The notes under the pieces: model-generated
What the model saw: only the letters and a program-made list of their open reading frames with translations
What the model was told of the DNA's origin: nothing
The model's database searches: none
Translations under genes and position numbers: made by a program
NCBI GenBank assembly: GCA_019120295.1
Contig: DWVI01000009.1
Location: forward strand, 1 to 64,000
Source of the DNA: Candidatus Onthoplasma faecipullorum
Lineage (GTDB): Bacteria > Bacillota > Clostridia > Christensenellales > UBA1242
DNA length: 64,000 nt
Reading direction: 5' to 3'
Part shown: piece after piece, positions 7,551 through 17,270 of the stretch
Layout: each line of letters begins with the position of its first letter
Position numbering within the stretch: position 1 is the first letter of the stretch

Positions 7551-7686
7551 ACTATTTTTTAATGTATTTAATGTATTTTTTTAAAGTATTTTGAAATATT
7601 TTGTCAAATTTAAAAATCTTTTTATTATTTAAAGCAAAATCAACTTTTTTAAGTATATTTTAACTAATAATTAAATATGTTTTTAG

Positions 7687-8820
<1,134 letters not shown>

Positions 8821-8944
8821 TTATTGTAGTTTTTATTTTATTTTTTATTAGTAATTTCTTCTTTTGTATGAAATTCTTTAAATTACCTTTATTATATTTC
8901 TGGACGCACTTGTTTCTAATAAATAATATTTTATTTCTAGCCTT

Positions 8945-10015
8945 TTATAAAATCAACATTGCGTCGCCAAACGAAAAGAAGCGGTAGTTGTTTTCAACTG
9001 CGGTTTCATACAAATTCATTGTGTTATCATAACCTGCAAATGCGCTAACGAGCATAATAAGAGTGCTTTTTGGAAGGTGAAAATTTGTAATCAATGCGTC
9101 CACCACTTTAAATTCGTATGGCGGATAAATGAATATACTTGTGTCCCCTTCGCTTGCAGTGAGTGGCAAACCATTAAGACCCACTGTTTCAAGTGTTCGA
9201 ACAGTGGTTGTGCCAACTGCAATCACGCGCCTACCTTCAATTTTTGCCTTATTTATGCGTTCGGCAACATATTCGGATAGTCTATAATGTTCGGTGTGCA
9301 TATCGTGCTTTGTTATATCTTCTTCTTTACATGGGCGGAAAGTGCCAAGCCCAACATCTAGTGTGATTTCCAAAATTTCAACACCCATTTTTTTGATTTT
9401 TTCAAGGAGTTCATTTGTAAAATGCAAGCCTGCTGTTGGTGCTGCTGAACTACCTTCAACTTTATTATAAACCGTTTGATAACGTTCTTTATCCTTTAAC
9501 TTTTCGTGGATATACGGCGGAAGTGGCATACTTCCAACGCGCGACAATATATCTTCAAACACGCCGTCAAACTCAAAGCGGACAACTCTATTTCCGTCTG
9601 CTAAAATCTCCAATAATTCGCAACTGAGTTCAGTGTTTATAACTAATTTATCACCGATTTTTAACCTTTTTGCAGGTTTAAGAAGCACTTCCCAATCGGT
9701 TAAATTTCGCCTTTTAAGAAGCAAAATTTCAATCTTTGCACCTGTTAATTTGTGTGCAATAATACGCGCTGGAAGAACGCGTGTGTTGTTTATAACTAGC
9801 ACGTCACCTGCACGCAAAAATTCGGGTAAATCATAAAAATGTTTGTGGTATTCTTCTTTTGTTTTTCTATCAAACACCAAAAGCCTACTTTCATCACGCT
9901 TTTCAAGTGGAGTTTGAGCGATTAAGTTTTCTGGTAGATAGTAGTCGTAACTAGATAGACGTGTGTAAAAATCTGGTTTTCTCTGTTTCATTGGAATTTT
10001 TTGATTAGTTTTCAT
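8945..10015 (-). CDS. queA: S-adenosylmethionine:tRNA ribosyltransferase-isomerase
   Basis: 356 residues, standard length, starting at an ATG 9 nt after AAAGGGG. The family blocks are clear: [24 protein letters not shown] near the start, [22 protein letters not shown] and VGLGTFRPC. QueA converts preQ1-tRNA to epoxyqueuosine-tRNA. The start overlaps the end of ruvB by 11 nt, indicating translational coupling in a ruvB-queA-tgt transcript. Confidence 0.97.
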   Translation of the reverse strand: MKTNQKIPMKQRKPDFYTRLSSYDYYLPENLIAQTPLEKRDESRLLVFDRKTKEEYHKHFYDLPEFLRAGDVLVINNTRVLPARIIAHKLTGAKIEILLLKRRNLTDWEVLLKPAKRLKIGDKLVINTELSCELLEILADGNRVVRFEFDGVFEDILSRVGSMPLPPYIHEKLKDKERYQTVYNKVEGSSAAPTAGLHFTNELLEKIKKMGVEILEITLDVGLGTFRPCKEEDITKHDMHTEHYRLSEYVAERINKAKIEGRRVIAVGTTTVRTLETVGLNGLPLTASEGDTSIFIYPPYEFKVVDALITNFHLPKSTLIMLVSAFAGYDNTMNLYETAVENNYRFFSFGDAMLIL

Positions 10016-11117
10016 CGTTTTCCCCTTTATCGTCTTCCGTTTGCAAATGTTTTGGAATTGGAAGATTAAAGTGCTCGTACGCTAATTTTGTTACCATTCT
10101 ACCGCGATTAGTTCTAACCACAAAGCCAAGTTGCAACAAATATGGTTCAACCACATCTTCAATGGTTGAAACTTCTTCGTTGGTTGTGGCGGACAATGTG
10201 TCTAACCCAACCGGACCGCCACCAAACTTTTCAATCATAGCAAGTAGCACGCGTTTATCAACAAAATCAAGCCCCAATTCGTCTATATCCATTAGAGACA
10301 GCGCCCTTCTTGCATCTTCATATGTGATAGTGTCTTTATCTTCAACCTGCACGTAATCTCTAACGCGTTTAAGTAGCCTATTTGCAATACGTGGTGTGCC
10401 ACGGCTTCTACGCGCTATTTCATTTGTTGCATTAGGTTCGATTTTTACGCCTAAAATGTCCGCTGAACGCGTTAAGATCTTTGCAATTTCTTCAATGGAA
10501 TAGAGTTCTAGCCTACAAACAACTCCAAACCTATCTCTAAGCGGACTAGATAAATTTCCAGCCTTTGTGGTTGCGCCGATTAAAGTGAAAGGTTGAATTT
10601 TAAGTCGCATACTCCTAGCGCTTGGACCTTTACCGACAATAAAATCTAGTGCGTAATCTTCCATTGCTGGATATAAGATTTCTTCAACTGATTTGCTTAA
10701 TCTATGAATTTCGTCTATAAACAACACATCATTAGTGTTTAAATTTGTTAAAATTGCTGCAAGGTCGGCTGCGTTTTCAATGCTTGGACCAGATGTAATT
10801 TTTATTTGACTACCAATTTCATTTGCAATAATGTGGCTTAGTGTGGTTTTGCCAAGCCCTGGTGGACCATATAGTAGCACGTGGTCAAGCGCTTCGTGAC
10901 GCTTTTTTGCGGCAGTTATATACACCTTAAGATTGGCTTTAATCTTTTCTTGACCAACGTACTCGTCAAAAGACATAGGTCGAAGTTTATTTTCAACTTC
11001 GACATCACTCATATTCTTTGTGCTTGAAATTAGTCTGTTTCCATTGCGTGTGTCCAATTCTTCACTTCGGTTAACACTTGAAAACAAACTTTGCTGGCTA
11101 AACATGTCCTTATCCAA
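10005..11117 (-). CDS. ruvB: Holliday junction branch migration ATPase RuvB
   Basis: 370 residues with Walker [10 protein letters not shown] at residues 84-92, Walker [11 protein letters not shown], sensor GATTKAG and arginine-finger region SPLRDRFG, followed by the winged-helix C-terminus ending in [13 protein letters not shown]. The start is taken as the TTG at 11117 because AGAAGGTG stands at good distance from it, while the later ATG has AAGGA almost touching it. The 45-residue N-terminal extension ahead of [12 protein letters not shown] is longer than in common RuvB. RuvA is encoded about 110 nt upstream. Confidence 0.96.
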   Translation of the reverse strand: MDKDMFSQQSLFSSVNRSEELDTRNGNRLISSTKNMSDVEVENKLRPMSFDEYVGQEKIKANLKVYITAAKKRHEALDHVLLYGPPGLGKTTLSHIIANEIGSQIKITSGPSIENAADLAAILTNLNTNDVLFIDEIHRLSKSVEEILYPAMEDYALDFIVGKGPSARSMRLKIQPFTLIGATTKAGNLSSPLRDRFGVVCRLELYSIEEIAKILTRSADILGVKIEPNATNEIARRSRGTPRIANRLLKRVRDYVQVEDKDTITYEDARRALSLMDIDELGLDFVDKRVLLAMIEKFGGGPVGLDTLSATTNEEVSTIEDVVEPYLLQLGFVVRTNRGRMVTKLAYEHFNLPIPKHLQTEDDKGENDEN

Positions 11118-11231
11118 ATTTTCACCTTCTTTTTATTGTTGTGTTATTAGTGTTTTATTTTGCTAATTTTTAGTTCGTTAAATTATTGTAACTTAAAGTC
11201 AATTTACACCTAAATAGACGTTTTAATAACT

Positions 11232-11825
11232 TTATTTTGTGCCTAAATTGTGCAAAACTTTTGATACTATTTCTTCTGCTGTGTCGCTATCTTTTGCAAC
11301 GTCACGCGCTAGTTTATTTGCTTGCGTTTTTGGAATGCCAAGGCTTGTGATAACTGCAACTGCATCGTCAATATACTGGTTGTTTGCAGTTAACACATTT
11401 TCGTTTGGCAAAATGTAATCAAACGGACGAATTTTATCTTTAAGTTCAACAATAATACGTTCAGCAATCTTTTTGCCTATTCCTTTGCATTTTGCAATAA
11501 CAGACGCATCTTCGTTGATAATGCTATTGATTATTGCGCTCATTCTCTCAGCGGACAAAATTTGAATTGCAGTTTTGCTGCCCACTCCGCTAACCGTTAT
11601 GAGTTGCAAAAACAAACGTTTTTCTTCTGGGCTAACAAAACCATACAAACTAAGTTCGTCTTCTTTCACGTGAAGATAAGTGTAAATTTTCACTTCTTCG
11701 TCCACTGCTGGAAGGTTCGCCATACAACTATTTGTAACAAATATTGAAAAACCAACTCCGCCCACTTCAACGGTCACTCTATCATAATCTTTTTCTCTTA
11801 AAATACCTTTAATAAAACCTATCAT
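11232..11825 (-). CDS. ruvA: Holliday junction-binding protein RuvA
   Basis: 197 residues, normal length. OB-fold N-terminus (MIGFIKGILREKDYDRVTVEVGGVGF), then two helix-hairpin-helix motifs (LQLITVSGVGSKTAI and AKCKGIGKKIAERII), and the C-terminal domain that contacts RuvB. AAGGGAAAT precedes the ATG. It forms the branch-migration complex with the downstream RuvB. The gap to ruvC upstream is 393 nt and holds an oppositely transcribed RNA. Confidence 0.96.
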   Translation of the reverse strand: MIGFIKGILREKDYDRVTVEVGGVGFSIFVTNSCMANLPAVDEEVKIYTYLHVKEDELSLYGFVSPEEKRLFLQLITVSGVGSKTAIQILSAERMSAIINSIINEDASVIAKCKGIGKKIAERIIVELKDKIRPFDYILPNENVLTANNQYIDDAVAVITSLGIPKTQANKLARDVAKDSDTAEEIVSKVLHNLGTK

Positions 11826-11882
11826 ATTTCCCTTATTGTGTGTTTTAAATACTTTAGTTTGTTGTTATTTGAATTTGTAATT

Positions 11883-11940
11883 TTAATAAACAACCTTATC
11901 AGTTGGGTCATTGTAAAATGGTACATCTTCTTTTTTTCAT
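11883..11940 (-). other. Possible slippage-dependent mini-ORF in the ruvC-ruvA gap
   Basis: An ATG at 11940 has an excellent ribosome site (AAAAAGGAGAAAAC). In frame it codes only ten residues (MKKRRCTILQ) and stops at 11908. The codons pass through a run of seven A. Dropping one A (polymerase slippage, an error or a mutation) gives an 18-residue frame, MKKEDVPFYNDPTDKVVY, ending at 11883, which looks more protein-like. It may be a leader peptide, a slippage-made microprotein or a decayed gene. Confidence 0.3.
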
Positions 11941-11965
11941 GTTTTCTCCTTTTTCTTAAAATCAG

Positions 11966-11993
11966 TTGACAATTTCTTTTTTTTGAGTATAAT
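11966..11993 (+). promoter_or_regulatory. Promoter of the orphan structured RNA
   Basis: TTGACA at 11966-11971 and TATAAT at 11988-11993, both perfect consensus, separated by 16 bp, on the strand opposite to the ruv genes. Transcription would start near 12000. Confidence 0.8.
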
Positions 11994-11999
11994 ATTAGT

Positions 12000-12087
12000 A
12001 AAGAATTCGCTGGGGCTGACTATTCAGGTCATTGGGACCTGAGATAGCAGTGATTTGTGTTTATTGACGCAAATCGCGAATTTTTTT
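12000..12087 (+). ncRNA. Orphan structured small RNA, three-way junction, unknown family
   Basis: About 88 nt lie between a consensus promoter and a T7 run. By hand it folds into an outer stem AATTCGC (12004-12010) / GCGAATT (12076-12082); a long bulged hairpin from CTG-A-CTAT-TCAGGTC (12016-12030) with GACCTGA-G-ATAG-CAG (12036-12050) around loop ATTGG; and a second hairpin GATTTGTG (12052-12059) / CGCAAATC (12068-12075). The only long junction strand is TGGGG (12011-12015). The outer stem runs into T7, so it doubles as terminator. No plus-strand gene follows, so it is not an ordinary riboswitch. It matches no family I know (no SRP GGAA loop, no hammerhead core). Confidence 0.65.
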
Positions 12088-12218
12088 GTTTTCAATTATT
12101 AACATATCTTCTTTTTTTACATTTTTATTTATATATGATTGAAGATTATTTTTTCCATTAAAAAGATTAAGTTAAGTAACAAAATCTTTTTTAGTGTTTG
12201 AATGTTTTTTTATATTCT

Positions 12219-12710
12219 CTATATTGAGTTATCGCTCATAACTCCGTTTGTTTGCATATGACAAAGCGCCACAGCAAGTGCGTCTGCTGCGTCGTCTGGC
12301 TTTGGGGTTTGAGTTAACCCTAACACGTTTTTAACCATAAATTGCACTTGCTTTTTTTCTGCCCTTCCGTTACCTGTTAACGCTTGCTTTATTTGAAGTG
12401 GAGTGTATTCAAACAAGCGGTCATTATATTGCTTACACGCAACAATCAATGCTCCACGCGCTTCTGCAACAGGAATAGCAGTTGTGTTGTTAGTGTTAAA
12501 AAACAATTCCTCAAACGCCACTTCATCTGGCTTAAAAGTTTCCATAAGTTCAATGCATGCTTGATATATTGTGTATAAGCGTTTACTAATTGACATAGTT
12601 TTTGGAGTGGTTATAACTCCAAAATCTACAACCTTACACTTACAACCATTAGTTTCAATAACACCATAACCTATAATATTATAACCTGGGTCTATACCTA
12701 AAATTTTCAT
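12219..12710 (-). CDS. ruvC: Crossover junction endodeoxyribonuclease RuvC
   Basis: 163 residues from the ATG at 12710, which matches the family start (MKILGIDPGYNIIGYGVI); the frame also opens five codons earlier at a TTG. Acidic catalytic residues are visible: Asp7 in GIDPG, the Glu pair in VAFEELFF near residue 67, and the C-terminal PDDAADALAVALCH. RuvC resolves Holliday junctions handled by RuvAB. The Shine-Dalgarno is weak. The gene begins 7 nt after the coiled-coil gene, probably on the yebC transcript. Confidence 0.95.
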   Translation of the reverse strand: MKILGIDPGYNIIGYGVIETNGCKCKVVDFGVITTPKTMSISKRLYTIYQACIELMETFKPDEVAFEELFFNTNNTTAIPVAEARGALIVACKQYNDRLFEYTPLQIKQALTGNGRAEKKQVQFMVKNVLGLTQTPKPDDAADALAVALCHMQTNGVMSDNSI

Positions 12711-12717
12711 ATTACAC

Positions 12718-13311
12718 TCACGCAATTTTTGATAATTGTTCCATCATAGAGTTGACAGTTTCAACAAGCGAATTAAATCGCTCGCTATCTTCTTCAACCT
12801 TATTTTTCTTAATGTTATAATCTGAAATGAGCGCTTCAATTTTTTCAAAAATTGCCTTAATTATGCGCACCTGCTGTTTATAACCTTTAATCACTATTGC
12901 AGGGGTGTTTTCGTCCACCATAGACTTAAATTTTTTGCAAAGTTCACTCACTTCGTGCTTATATTCAGTTTTTAATGAACCACAATCGGAAAGTGCCAAT
13001 CTATATCTTTTGCAAGTTGAATTAAAACCGTCCGTTACGCTTCCGATTTCATTATGCATTGTTTTAATTTTTGATTTATTTTTACTTATTAACTCAGACC
13101 TTTCACTCTTTTTTGTGTTACCAATTAGGGTTGAAAGAGTGTTTAAATCGTTTTTGAAATCAATCATTTGCTCATAATATTCGCTTAAAATTGCTCTACC
13201 TTCTTCTGCGTCCAATAGTGAAGAATTGTAAAGCGAAAAAAGTGCGGACAATTTACTTCTATTGTCGTTAAGTTTAATAATAATATCGTTTAGTGCTTCG
13301 TTATTCGTCAT
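12718..13311 (-). CDS. Unknown coiled-coil protein between yebC and ruvC
   Basis: 197 residues, unrecognised. It is almost entirely helical, rich in Lys, Glu, Ser and Asn with regular hydrophobic spacing, and has no signal peptide or membrane segment. Residues 1-60 and 75-195 both look like long coiled coils. Its start overlaps the end of yebC by 11 nt and its stop is 7 nt before ruvC, so it is locked into the yebC-ruvC operon. The context suggests a role linked to recombination or gene regulation, but nothing in the sequence itself names a function. Confidence 0.8.
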   Translation of the reverse strand: MTNNEALNDIIIKLNDNRSKLSALFSLYNSSLLDAEEGRAILSEYYEQMIDFKNDLNTLSTLIGNTKKSERSELISKNKSKIKTMHNEIGSVTDGFNSTCKRYRLALSDCGSLKTEYKHEVSELCKKFKSMVDENTPAIVIKGYKQQVRIIKAIFEKIEALISDYNIKKNKVEEDSERFNSLVETVNSMMEQLSKIA

Positions 13312-14035
13312 CTTCTTCCTCTAAATTGTGAATAATATCAATTACATCGTCGCTTTCATTTAATTTATCTAACATTTTGTTGAATGTTTCGCGTTGACTA
13401 TCACTTAATTTTATGTAATTTGACGCAACCATTTCAACACCAGAAGATAAAATTGTGTAACCTTCCGATTCAAAGGCTGTTACCACTTCGTTTACACTGC
13501 TTGCGTTTGGTTCAGTTATAACTGTGAAAACTTCTTCATCTATGCAATCAACAGCATTAAGATTGATTGCTAGTTCAATTGCTTTATCACTATCAAAGTT
13601 TTCACCTTTTTCAATGACGATTTCACCGCGAGAAGTGAATAAATAACTAACACAACCACTTGAGCCTAAACTACCGCCGTATTTATCAAAAGCGTATTTT
13701 ACATCACTGCTTGTGCGGTTTTTGTTATCAGTGAAGCATTTAACGACAACCGCCACCCCACCAACGCCATAACCTTCATAGGTTTGTTCAACGAAATTTG
13801 AATTGTCCACTTCACTATTTTTCTTAATAATCCCGTTAATTCTATCGTTTGGCATATTGTATTGACGCGCCTTTGCAATAGCCATTTTGAGTTTACTATT
13901 AGAGTCGATATTAGCGCCACCTTCTTTCACTGCCACCATAATTTCTCTACCAATTTTTGTGAAAATCTTGCTTCTTTCTGCGTCTGATTTTTCTTTTCTA
14001 CCTTTAATGTTATTCCATTTACTGTGTCCTGACAT
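13301..14035 (-). CDS. yebC: YebC/TACO1 family protein
   Basis: 244 residues, full length. It opens with the family signature MSGHSKWNNIKGRKEKSDAERSKIF and contains YEGYGVGGVAVVVKCFTDN and the conserved SSGCVSYLF block. Members are described as DNA-binding regulators and, more recently, as ribosome-associated factors that help translate difficult sequences. AGGAGATTAT precedes the ATG. Gene order yebC-(unknown)-ruvC-ruvA-ruvB extends the common yebC-ruvCAB arrangement. Promoter at 14070-14099. Confidence 0.95.
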   Translation of the reverse strand: MSGHSKWNNIKGRKEKSDAERSKIFTKIGREIMVAVKEGGANIDSNSKLKMAIAKARQYNMPNDRINGIIKKNSEVDNSNFVEQTYEGYGVGGVAVVVKCFTDNKNRTSSDVKYAFDKYGGSLGSSGCVSYLFTSRGEIVIEKGENFDSDKAIELAINLNAVDCIDEEVFTVITEPNASSVNEVVTAFESEGYTILSSGVEMVASNYIKLSDSQRETFNKMLDKLNESDDVIDIIHNLEEEDDE

Positions 14036-14069
14036 ATAATCTCCTGTAATTTAAAAATATTTACACTTT

Positions 14070-14099
14070 ATTCTACAATAACGCGCGCCTTCATGTCAA
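14070..14099 (-). promoter_or_regulatory. Promoter of the yebC operon
   Basis: TTGACA (14094-14099), 18-bp spacer, TAGAAT (14070-14075), minus strand, about 35 nt before the yebC start. Confidence 0.6.
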
Positions 14100-14245
14100 A
14101 CAATTCGGCTTTGTTTGGCATTTTTAATTAAATGAAGCAAAATTTGCAAAAATAATCTAAAATCACACATATATAATTAAAAATCAATAAAAAATATATT
14201 TAGTTTTTTAGACTAAAATAAGGAAAATCTATTAAAGAATAAACA

Positions 14246-14300
14246 AAAAAGGCTTGATTGTGGAGCAACATTTGCAACTTTTTACAATAAGCCTTTTAAT
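14246..14300 (-). terminator. Terminator after the rRNA methyltransferase
   Basis: On the minus strand AAAGGCTT-ATTGT pairs with ACAAT-C-AAGCCTTT (one bulged C) around a loop of about 22 nt, followed by six T. It partly overlaps the end of the coding region. Confidence 0.65.
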
Positions 14301-15006
14301 TTTCAAAGATTTTTTGCATTATTATGCTACCTGCAACGCCTGCATTTAGGCTTTCAATTTTGTTTGTCATTGGAATGGATAGTTTTATATTTGAAATGTT
14401 TATAAGTTCGTCGCATACTCCTGCGCCTTCATTTCCAACAATCAGCGCAATTCTGCCCTTTTTCTTTTTAAAATCTTTTAGTTTTTCGCCAACCATATCT
14501 GCAACAATAAAGTTTTCGGCAATTTCGCGCTTTTCTTTAATTAAATCTTCAAGCGAAATTTTATGAATATTGGTGCTAAGCACTGCTCCAACAGACGAGC
14601 GAATAACTTTTTCATTGTACGCGTCCGCACTATCAATTAAATAAACATCATTAAAACCAAAAGCGAGTGCGCTACGAATAAGTGTGCCAACATTGCCTGG
14701 GTCTTGAATTCTATCTAATATGAGTGAATTTCCGTTTGGTTTATTTTTAACAAACTTTTTAACGCACACACAAATCACGTTTTGTGGCGTTACAGTTGTG
14801 GCAAGTGAGTTTAGAGTTTTTTCATCCACCACATAAACATTTGGAAAACCTTTTAGATTTTTGTTTGTTGTAATAGTATATAAAATTTGAACATCTGCAC
14901 TTAACAAATCATGGCAAAACTTCTCTCCTTCCACAAAAAATAAGTTATTATTTTTCCTAAACTTTTTATCTTTCAATTCTTTAATCTGATTTTTAGTTAG
15001 TTCCAT
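14296..15006 (-). CDS. SpoU/TrmH family rRNA 2'-O-methyltransferase (YsgA/RlmP-like)
   Basis: 236 residues. The N-terminal substrate-binding part (FVEGEKFCHDLL) is followed by the SPOUT knot motifs LDRIQDPGNVGTLIRSA, IVGNEGAGV and LSIPMTNKIESLNAGVAGSI. Location next to infC-rpmI-rplT and overall form resemble Bacillus YsgA, reported to methylate 23S rRNA G2553, but the exact target is inferred. There is no Shine-Dalgarno. TTGACA (15036-15041), 17 bp and TAACAT (15013-15018) end 6 nt before the ATG, predicting a leaderless transcript. Confidence 0.88.
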   Translation of the reverse strand: MELTKNQIKELKDKKFRKNNNLFFVEGEKFCHDLLSADVQILYTITTNKNLKGFPNVYVVDEKTLNSLATTVTPQNVICVCVKKFVKNKPNGNSLILDRIQDPGNVGTLIRSALAFGFNDVYLIDSADAYNEKVIRSSVGAVLSTNIHKISLEDLIKEKREIAENFIVADMVGEKLKDFKKKKGRIALIVGNEGAGVCDELINISNIKLSIPMTNKIESLNAGVAGSIIMQKIFEN

Positions 15007-15012
15007 GTATTT

Positions 15013-15041
15013 ATGTTAGCAAATTAAAAACGTATTGTCAA
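15013..15041 (-). promoter_or_regulatory. Promoter abutting the rRNA methyltransferase start codon
   Basis: Perfect TTGACA and a TAACAT -10 separated by 17 bp. The -10 box ends 6 nt before the ATG, leaving no room for a 5' UTR. Confidence 0.65.
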
Positions 15042-15128
15042 ATTTAAAAAATTGCAAAATTTATAAACGTTATGAATTTCTAATCATAATACTCAAATCT
15101 TTCTATATTTTAAAAGGTTTTTAGAATA

Positions 15129-15163
15129 CAAAAAACGAACGGTATTAATGTCGTTCGTTTTGT
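15129..15163. terminator. Bidirectional terminator after rplT
   Basis: Stem AAAACGAACG / CGTTCGTTTT around a ten-base loop, with A/T runs on both sides. It ends the infC-rpmI-rplT operon. Confidence 0.8.
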
Positions 15164-15203
15164 TTTGCTTATTAATTTTTATTTTAACATTATTAATGTT
15201 TAA

Positions 15204-15551
15204 CTAGGCTTTTTTTGCAGTTTCAACAAGTTTTGCAAAAGCGGTTTTATCAGTTGCTGCAAGGTCTGCAAGCACTTTTCTATTTAGTTCAACATTTGCT
15301 TTCTTTAAGCCGTTGATAAATGCGCTGTAACTCATTCCGTTTTCTCTGCAACCTGCGTTGATACGAGTTATCCAAAGTGAACGCATATCACGTTTTTTAA
15401 GTTTTCTGCCAACGTAAGCGTATTGACCAGATTTCATAACTGCTTGGCGAGCAACTCTATAAAGTTTAGATTTTGCACCACGGTAGCCTTTTGCTTGTTT
15501 TAAGATTGAACGGCGTTTTTTCACACCATTAACACCACGTTTAATTCTCAT
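15204..15551 (-). CDS. rplT: 50S ribosomal protein L20
   Basis: 115 residues, complete. Typical basic N-terminus ([25 protein letters not shown]) and [23 protein letters not shown] core. It binds 23S rRNA early in assembly and, in Firmicutes, represses its own operon by binding the infC leader mRNA. It lies 10 nt after rpmI. Confidence 0.98.
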   Translation of the reverse strand: MRIKRGVNGVKKRRSILKQAKGYRGAKSKLYRVARQAVMKSGQYAYVGRKLKKRDMRSLWITRINAGCRENGMSYSAFINGLKKANVELNRKVLADLAATDKTAFAKLVETAKKA

Positions 15552-15561
15552 ATCTTGCCTC

Positions 15562-15750
15562 CTACATCATTGCCTTTACGTTCTTTTCGTATGCTTTTGA
15601 AACATACGCACCTGAACGTAATCTTCTTTTTCTTTGTCTTGATTTCTTTGTTAAGATGTGACCTTTGCCATCTCTTGTACGTTTGATTTTGCCTGTGCCT
15701 GTTTCAGAGAAACGTTTAGCAACAGCCCTTCTTGATTTCATTTTTGGCAT
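15562..15750 (-). CDS. rpmI: 50S ribosomal protein L35
   Basis: 62 residues, very basic, with the family pattern [24 protein letters not shown] and [15 protein letters not shown]. The gene starts about 40 nt after infC with GGAGAGAATTATT before the ATG, in the standard infC-rpmI-rplT operon. Confidence 0.97.
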   Translation of the reverse strand: MPKMKSRRAVAKRFSETGTGKIKRTRDGKGHILTKKSRQRKRRLRSGAYVSKAYEKNVKAMM

Positions 15751-15789
15751 AATAATTCTCTCCTTCTTGTTATTTTATTTAAGAAATTG

Positions 15790-16305
15790 TTATTTCTTGT
15801 TCGAAATAGGCGCTAAAAACATAAAGATATTTCTACCATTTACCATAGGTGGTTTTTCAACTGTGCCCACACTTTCAACAAGGGTTGCAAACTTATTCAT
15901 AACGTCAATTCCAACTTGTGGACGCGCTTGCAAACGACCACTCATACGAATATTAACTTTAACTTTGCTACCTTCTGATAAAAATTTGCATACTTGTTTT
16001 GCTTTAATTTCAAGGTCGTGGTCATCAATAACCATACTGAGCGACATTTCCTTTAACTTTGCGACCTTTTGGTTTTTGCGTTGGTCTTTAAGTTTTTTAA
16101 GTTCGTCAAACCTATACTTACCATAGTCCATAATCTTGCAAACTGGCGGTTTAGCATCTGGCGCAATTAACACCAAATCTAAATTTTGCTCGCTAGCCAT
16201 TTCGTTTGCAACTTCGCTAGACACAATGCCTAACTGCTCCCCTTGTGAGCCAATTAATCTCACTTCTGGCAAAACAATTTGTTCATTTTTAAGTGCTTCT
16301 TTCAA
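15790..16305 (-). CDS. infC: Translation initiation factor IF-3
   Basis: 171 residues, normal length. N-domain with EVRLIGSQGEQLGIVSS, linker KPPVCKIMDYGKYRFDELKK, and the C-domain segment VKVNIRMSGRLQARPQVGIDVM. The start is a TTG at 16305 placed 4 nt after a strong AGGAGG. Rare start codons are a known feature of infC, where IF-3 proofreads them and represses its own translation; here it is TTG and not the usual ATT/ATA. An attenuator leader lies upstream. Confidence 0.96.
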   Translation of the reverse strand: MKEALKNEQIVLPEVRLIGSQGEQLGIVSSEVANEMASEQNLDLVLIAPDAKPPVCKIMDYGKYRFDELKKLKDQRKNQKVAKLKEMSLSMVIDDHDLEIKAKQVCKFLSEGSKVKVNIRMSGRLQARPQVGIDVMNKFATLVESVGTVEKPPMVNGRNIFMFLAPISNKK

Positions 16306-16459
16306 TTTTCCTCCTAAAATAAAAAATGGGATCTTTATGTAAAAGTTCCCACCTAAAAATTACTATTAAAACTCAAAATTTGATTTTGAAATTGATTGTA
16401 ATTTTATACCATTGCTACATATTCGCCACAAGGTGAGAAGTGGTAACTCCTACTTTTAC
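16306..16459 (-). promoter_or_regulatory. infC-rpmI-rplT leader with attenuator (L20-leader-like)
   Basis: The 150-nt leader between the promoter and infC ends in a strong hairpin, TGGGA-A-CTTT / AAAG-A-TCCCA (16327-16351), followed by six T and then, within 20 nt, the AGGAGG site of infC. Upstream are segments able to form alternative pairs (GTAGGAGTTACCACTT). The position and design match the L20-dependent attenuation known from Firmicutes infC operons. I could not confirm the consensus L20 binding fold by eye. Confidence 0.6.
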
Positions 16460-16465
16460 GTGGCT

Positions 16466-16494
16466 ATAATAACATATATGTTTTGATTTGTCAA
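16466..16494 (-). promoter_or_regulatory. Promoter of the infC operon
   Basis: TTGACA (16489-16494), 17-bp spacer, TATTAT (16466-16471), minus strand, about 160 nt before infC. Confidence 0.75.
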
Positions 16495-16595
16495 ACCTTT
16501 TTTAGTAAATTTTTGAAAAATTTTGATAATTTTTTACCTTTACCATATTTTACAATTGAATATTAAGCAGTTTAAATAGTTATAATCTTATTAGT

Positions 16596-17270
16596 TTAAT
16601 TATTTGTGTTTGCTCTTTTTTTGTTTTTCCAGCACACTATATTATCGCATGCGTAAAATATGTAACCTATTGCGATGAAAAAAACTAATAGCGCAAATAT
16701 CCAACCAATAAAGCCACCCCAGCCTAGTTCGTTTAAGTTTAAGAAGAAGTATGGATAAACCGTGGCGGTTGTGTTTGTTGGAAGAATGCTTGCGCGAATT
16801 AGAATAAACACAACGTAAATTAAAGGCATTATTGTGCATAAAAGTGGATAGTACCATTTTGTTTTTCCATGCTTATAGAATAGCGCCCAGTGAACAATAA
16901 ATATAATAGGAAGCGTTACATGCATAAGTAAATTTGAAATTGATGTGAAATAGTCAAACACACTGTTATCTTTTGCAAGCAAAATGTTGTAAACTAAGAA
17001 GGTTATTAAAATCATTATGTTGCACATAAAGGTGAATTTTGGCGCTGTGTCAACAAAGCCATCTTCTTTTCTGTGAGCCTGTTTGATTGTTTTTATCCAC
17101 ACTGCAACCATAAGTCCCATACATATGTAGTTTGAAAGGTTTGTGTAAAAAACATAAAATTCGTTGTTAAATGATTTATCAAAATAACCTAGGCTCGCAA
17201 TAAAGCCAATAAGAGCAAGGGTTATGTAAATCGTTTGGAAAACAAGTTGAGTTGTTCTATTCTTTATCAT
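16596..17270 (-). CDS. Pr6Pr / FAR-17a-AIG1-like multipass membrane protein
   Basis: 224 residues with about six membrane segments. The segments FYTNLSNYICMGLMVAVW, FDYFTSISNLLMHVTLPIIFIVHW and PLIYVVFILIRAS follow the pattern of bacterial Pr6Pr proteins, related to eukaryotic AIG1/ADTRP membrane hydrolases of fatty-acid esters (a Thr and a His are catalytic there; candidate Thr near residue 43 and His near 137 are present). The start overlaps the upstream lysoplasmalogenase gene by 14 nt with GGAGAAAACAA before the ATG. Family assignment is by pattern only; enzymatic activity is unproven. Confidence 0.6.
   Translation of the reverse strand: MIKNRTTQLVFQTIYITLALIGFIASLGYFDKSFNNEFYVFYTNLSNYICMGLMVAVWIKTIKQAHRKEDGFVDTAPKFTFMCNIMILITFLVYNILLAKDNSVFDYFTSISNLLMHVTLPIIFIVHWALFYKHGKTKWYYPLLCTIMPLIYVVFILIRASILPTNTTATVYPYFFLNLNELGWGGFIGWIFALLVFFIAIGYIFYACDNIVCWKNKKRANTNN

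Noticed and set aside
12000..12087. Orphan RNA as SRP RNA, hammerhead or preQ1-type riboswitch
   Set aside because: It lacks the GGAA tetraloop with its conserved internal loop, the hammerhead CTGANGA/GAAA core and the preQ1 pocket sequence, and no plus-strand gene follows.
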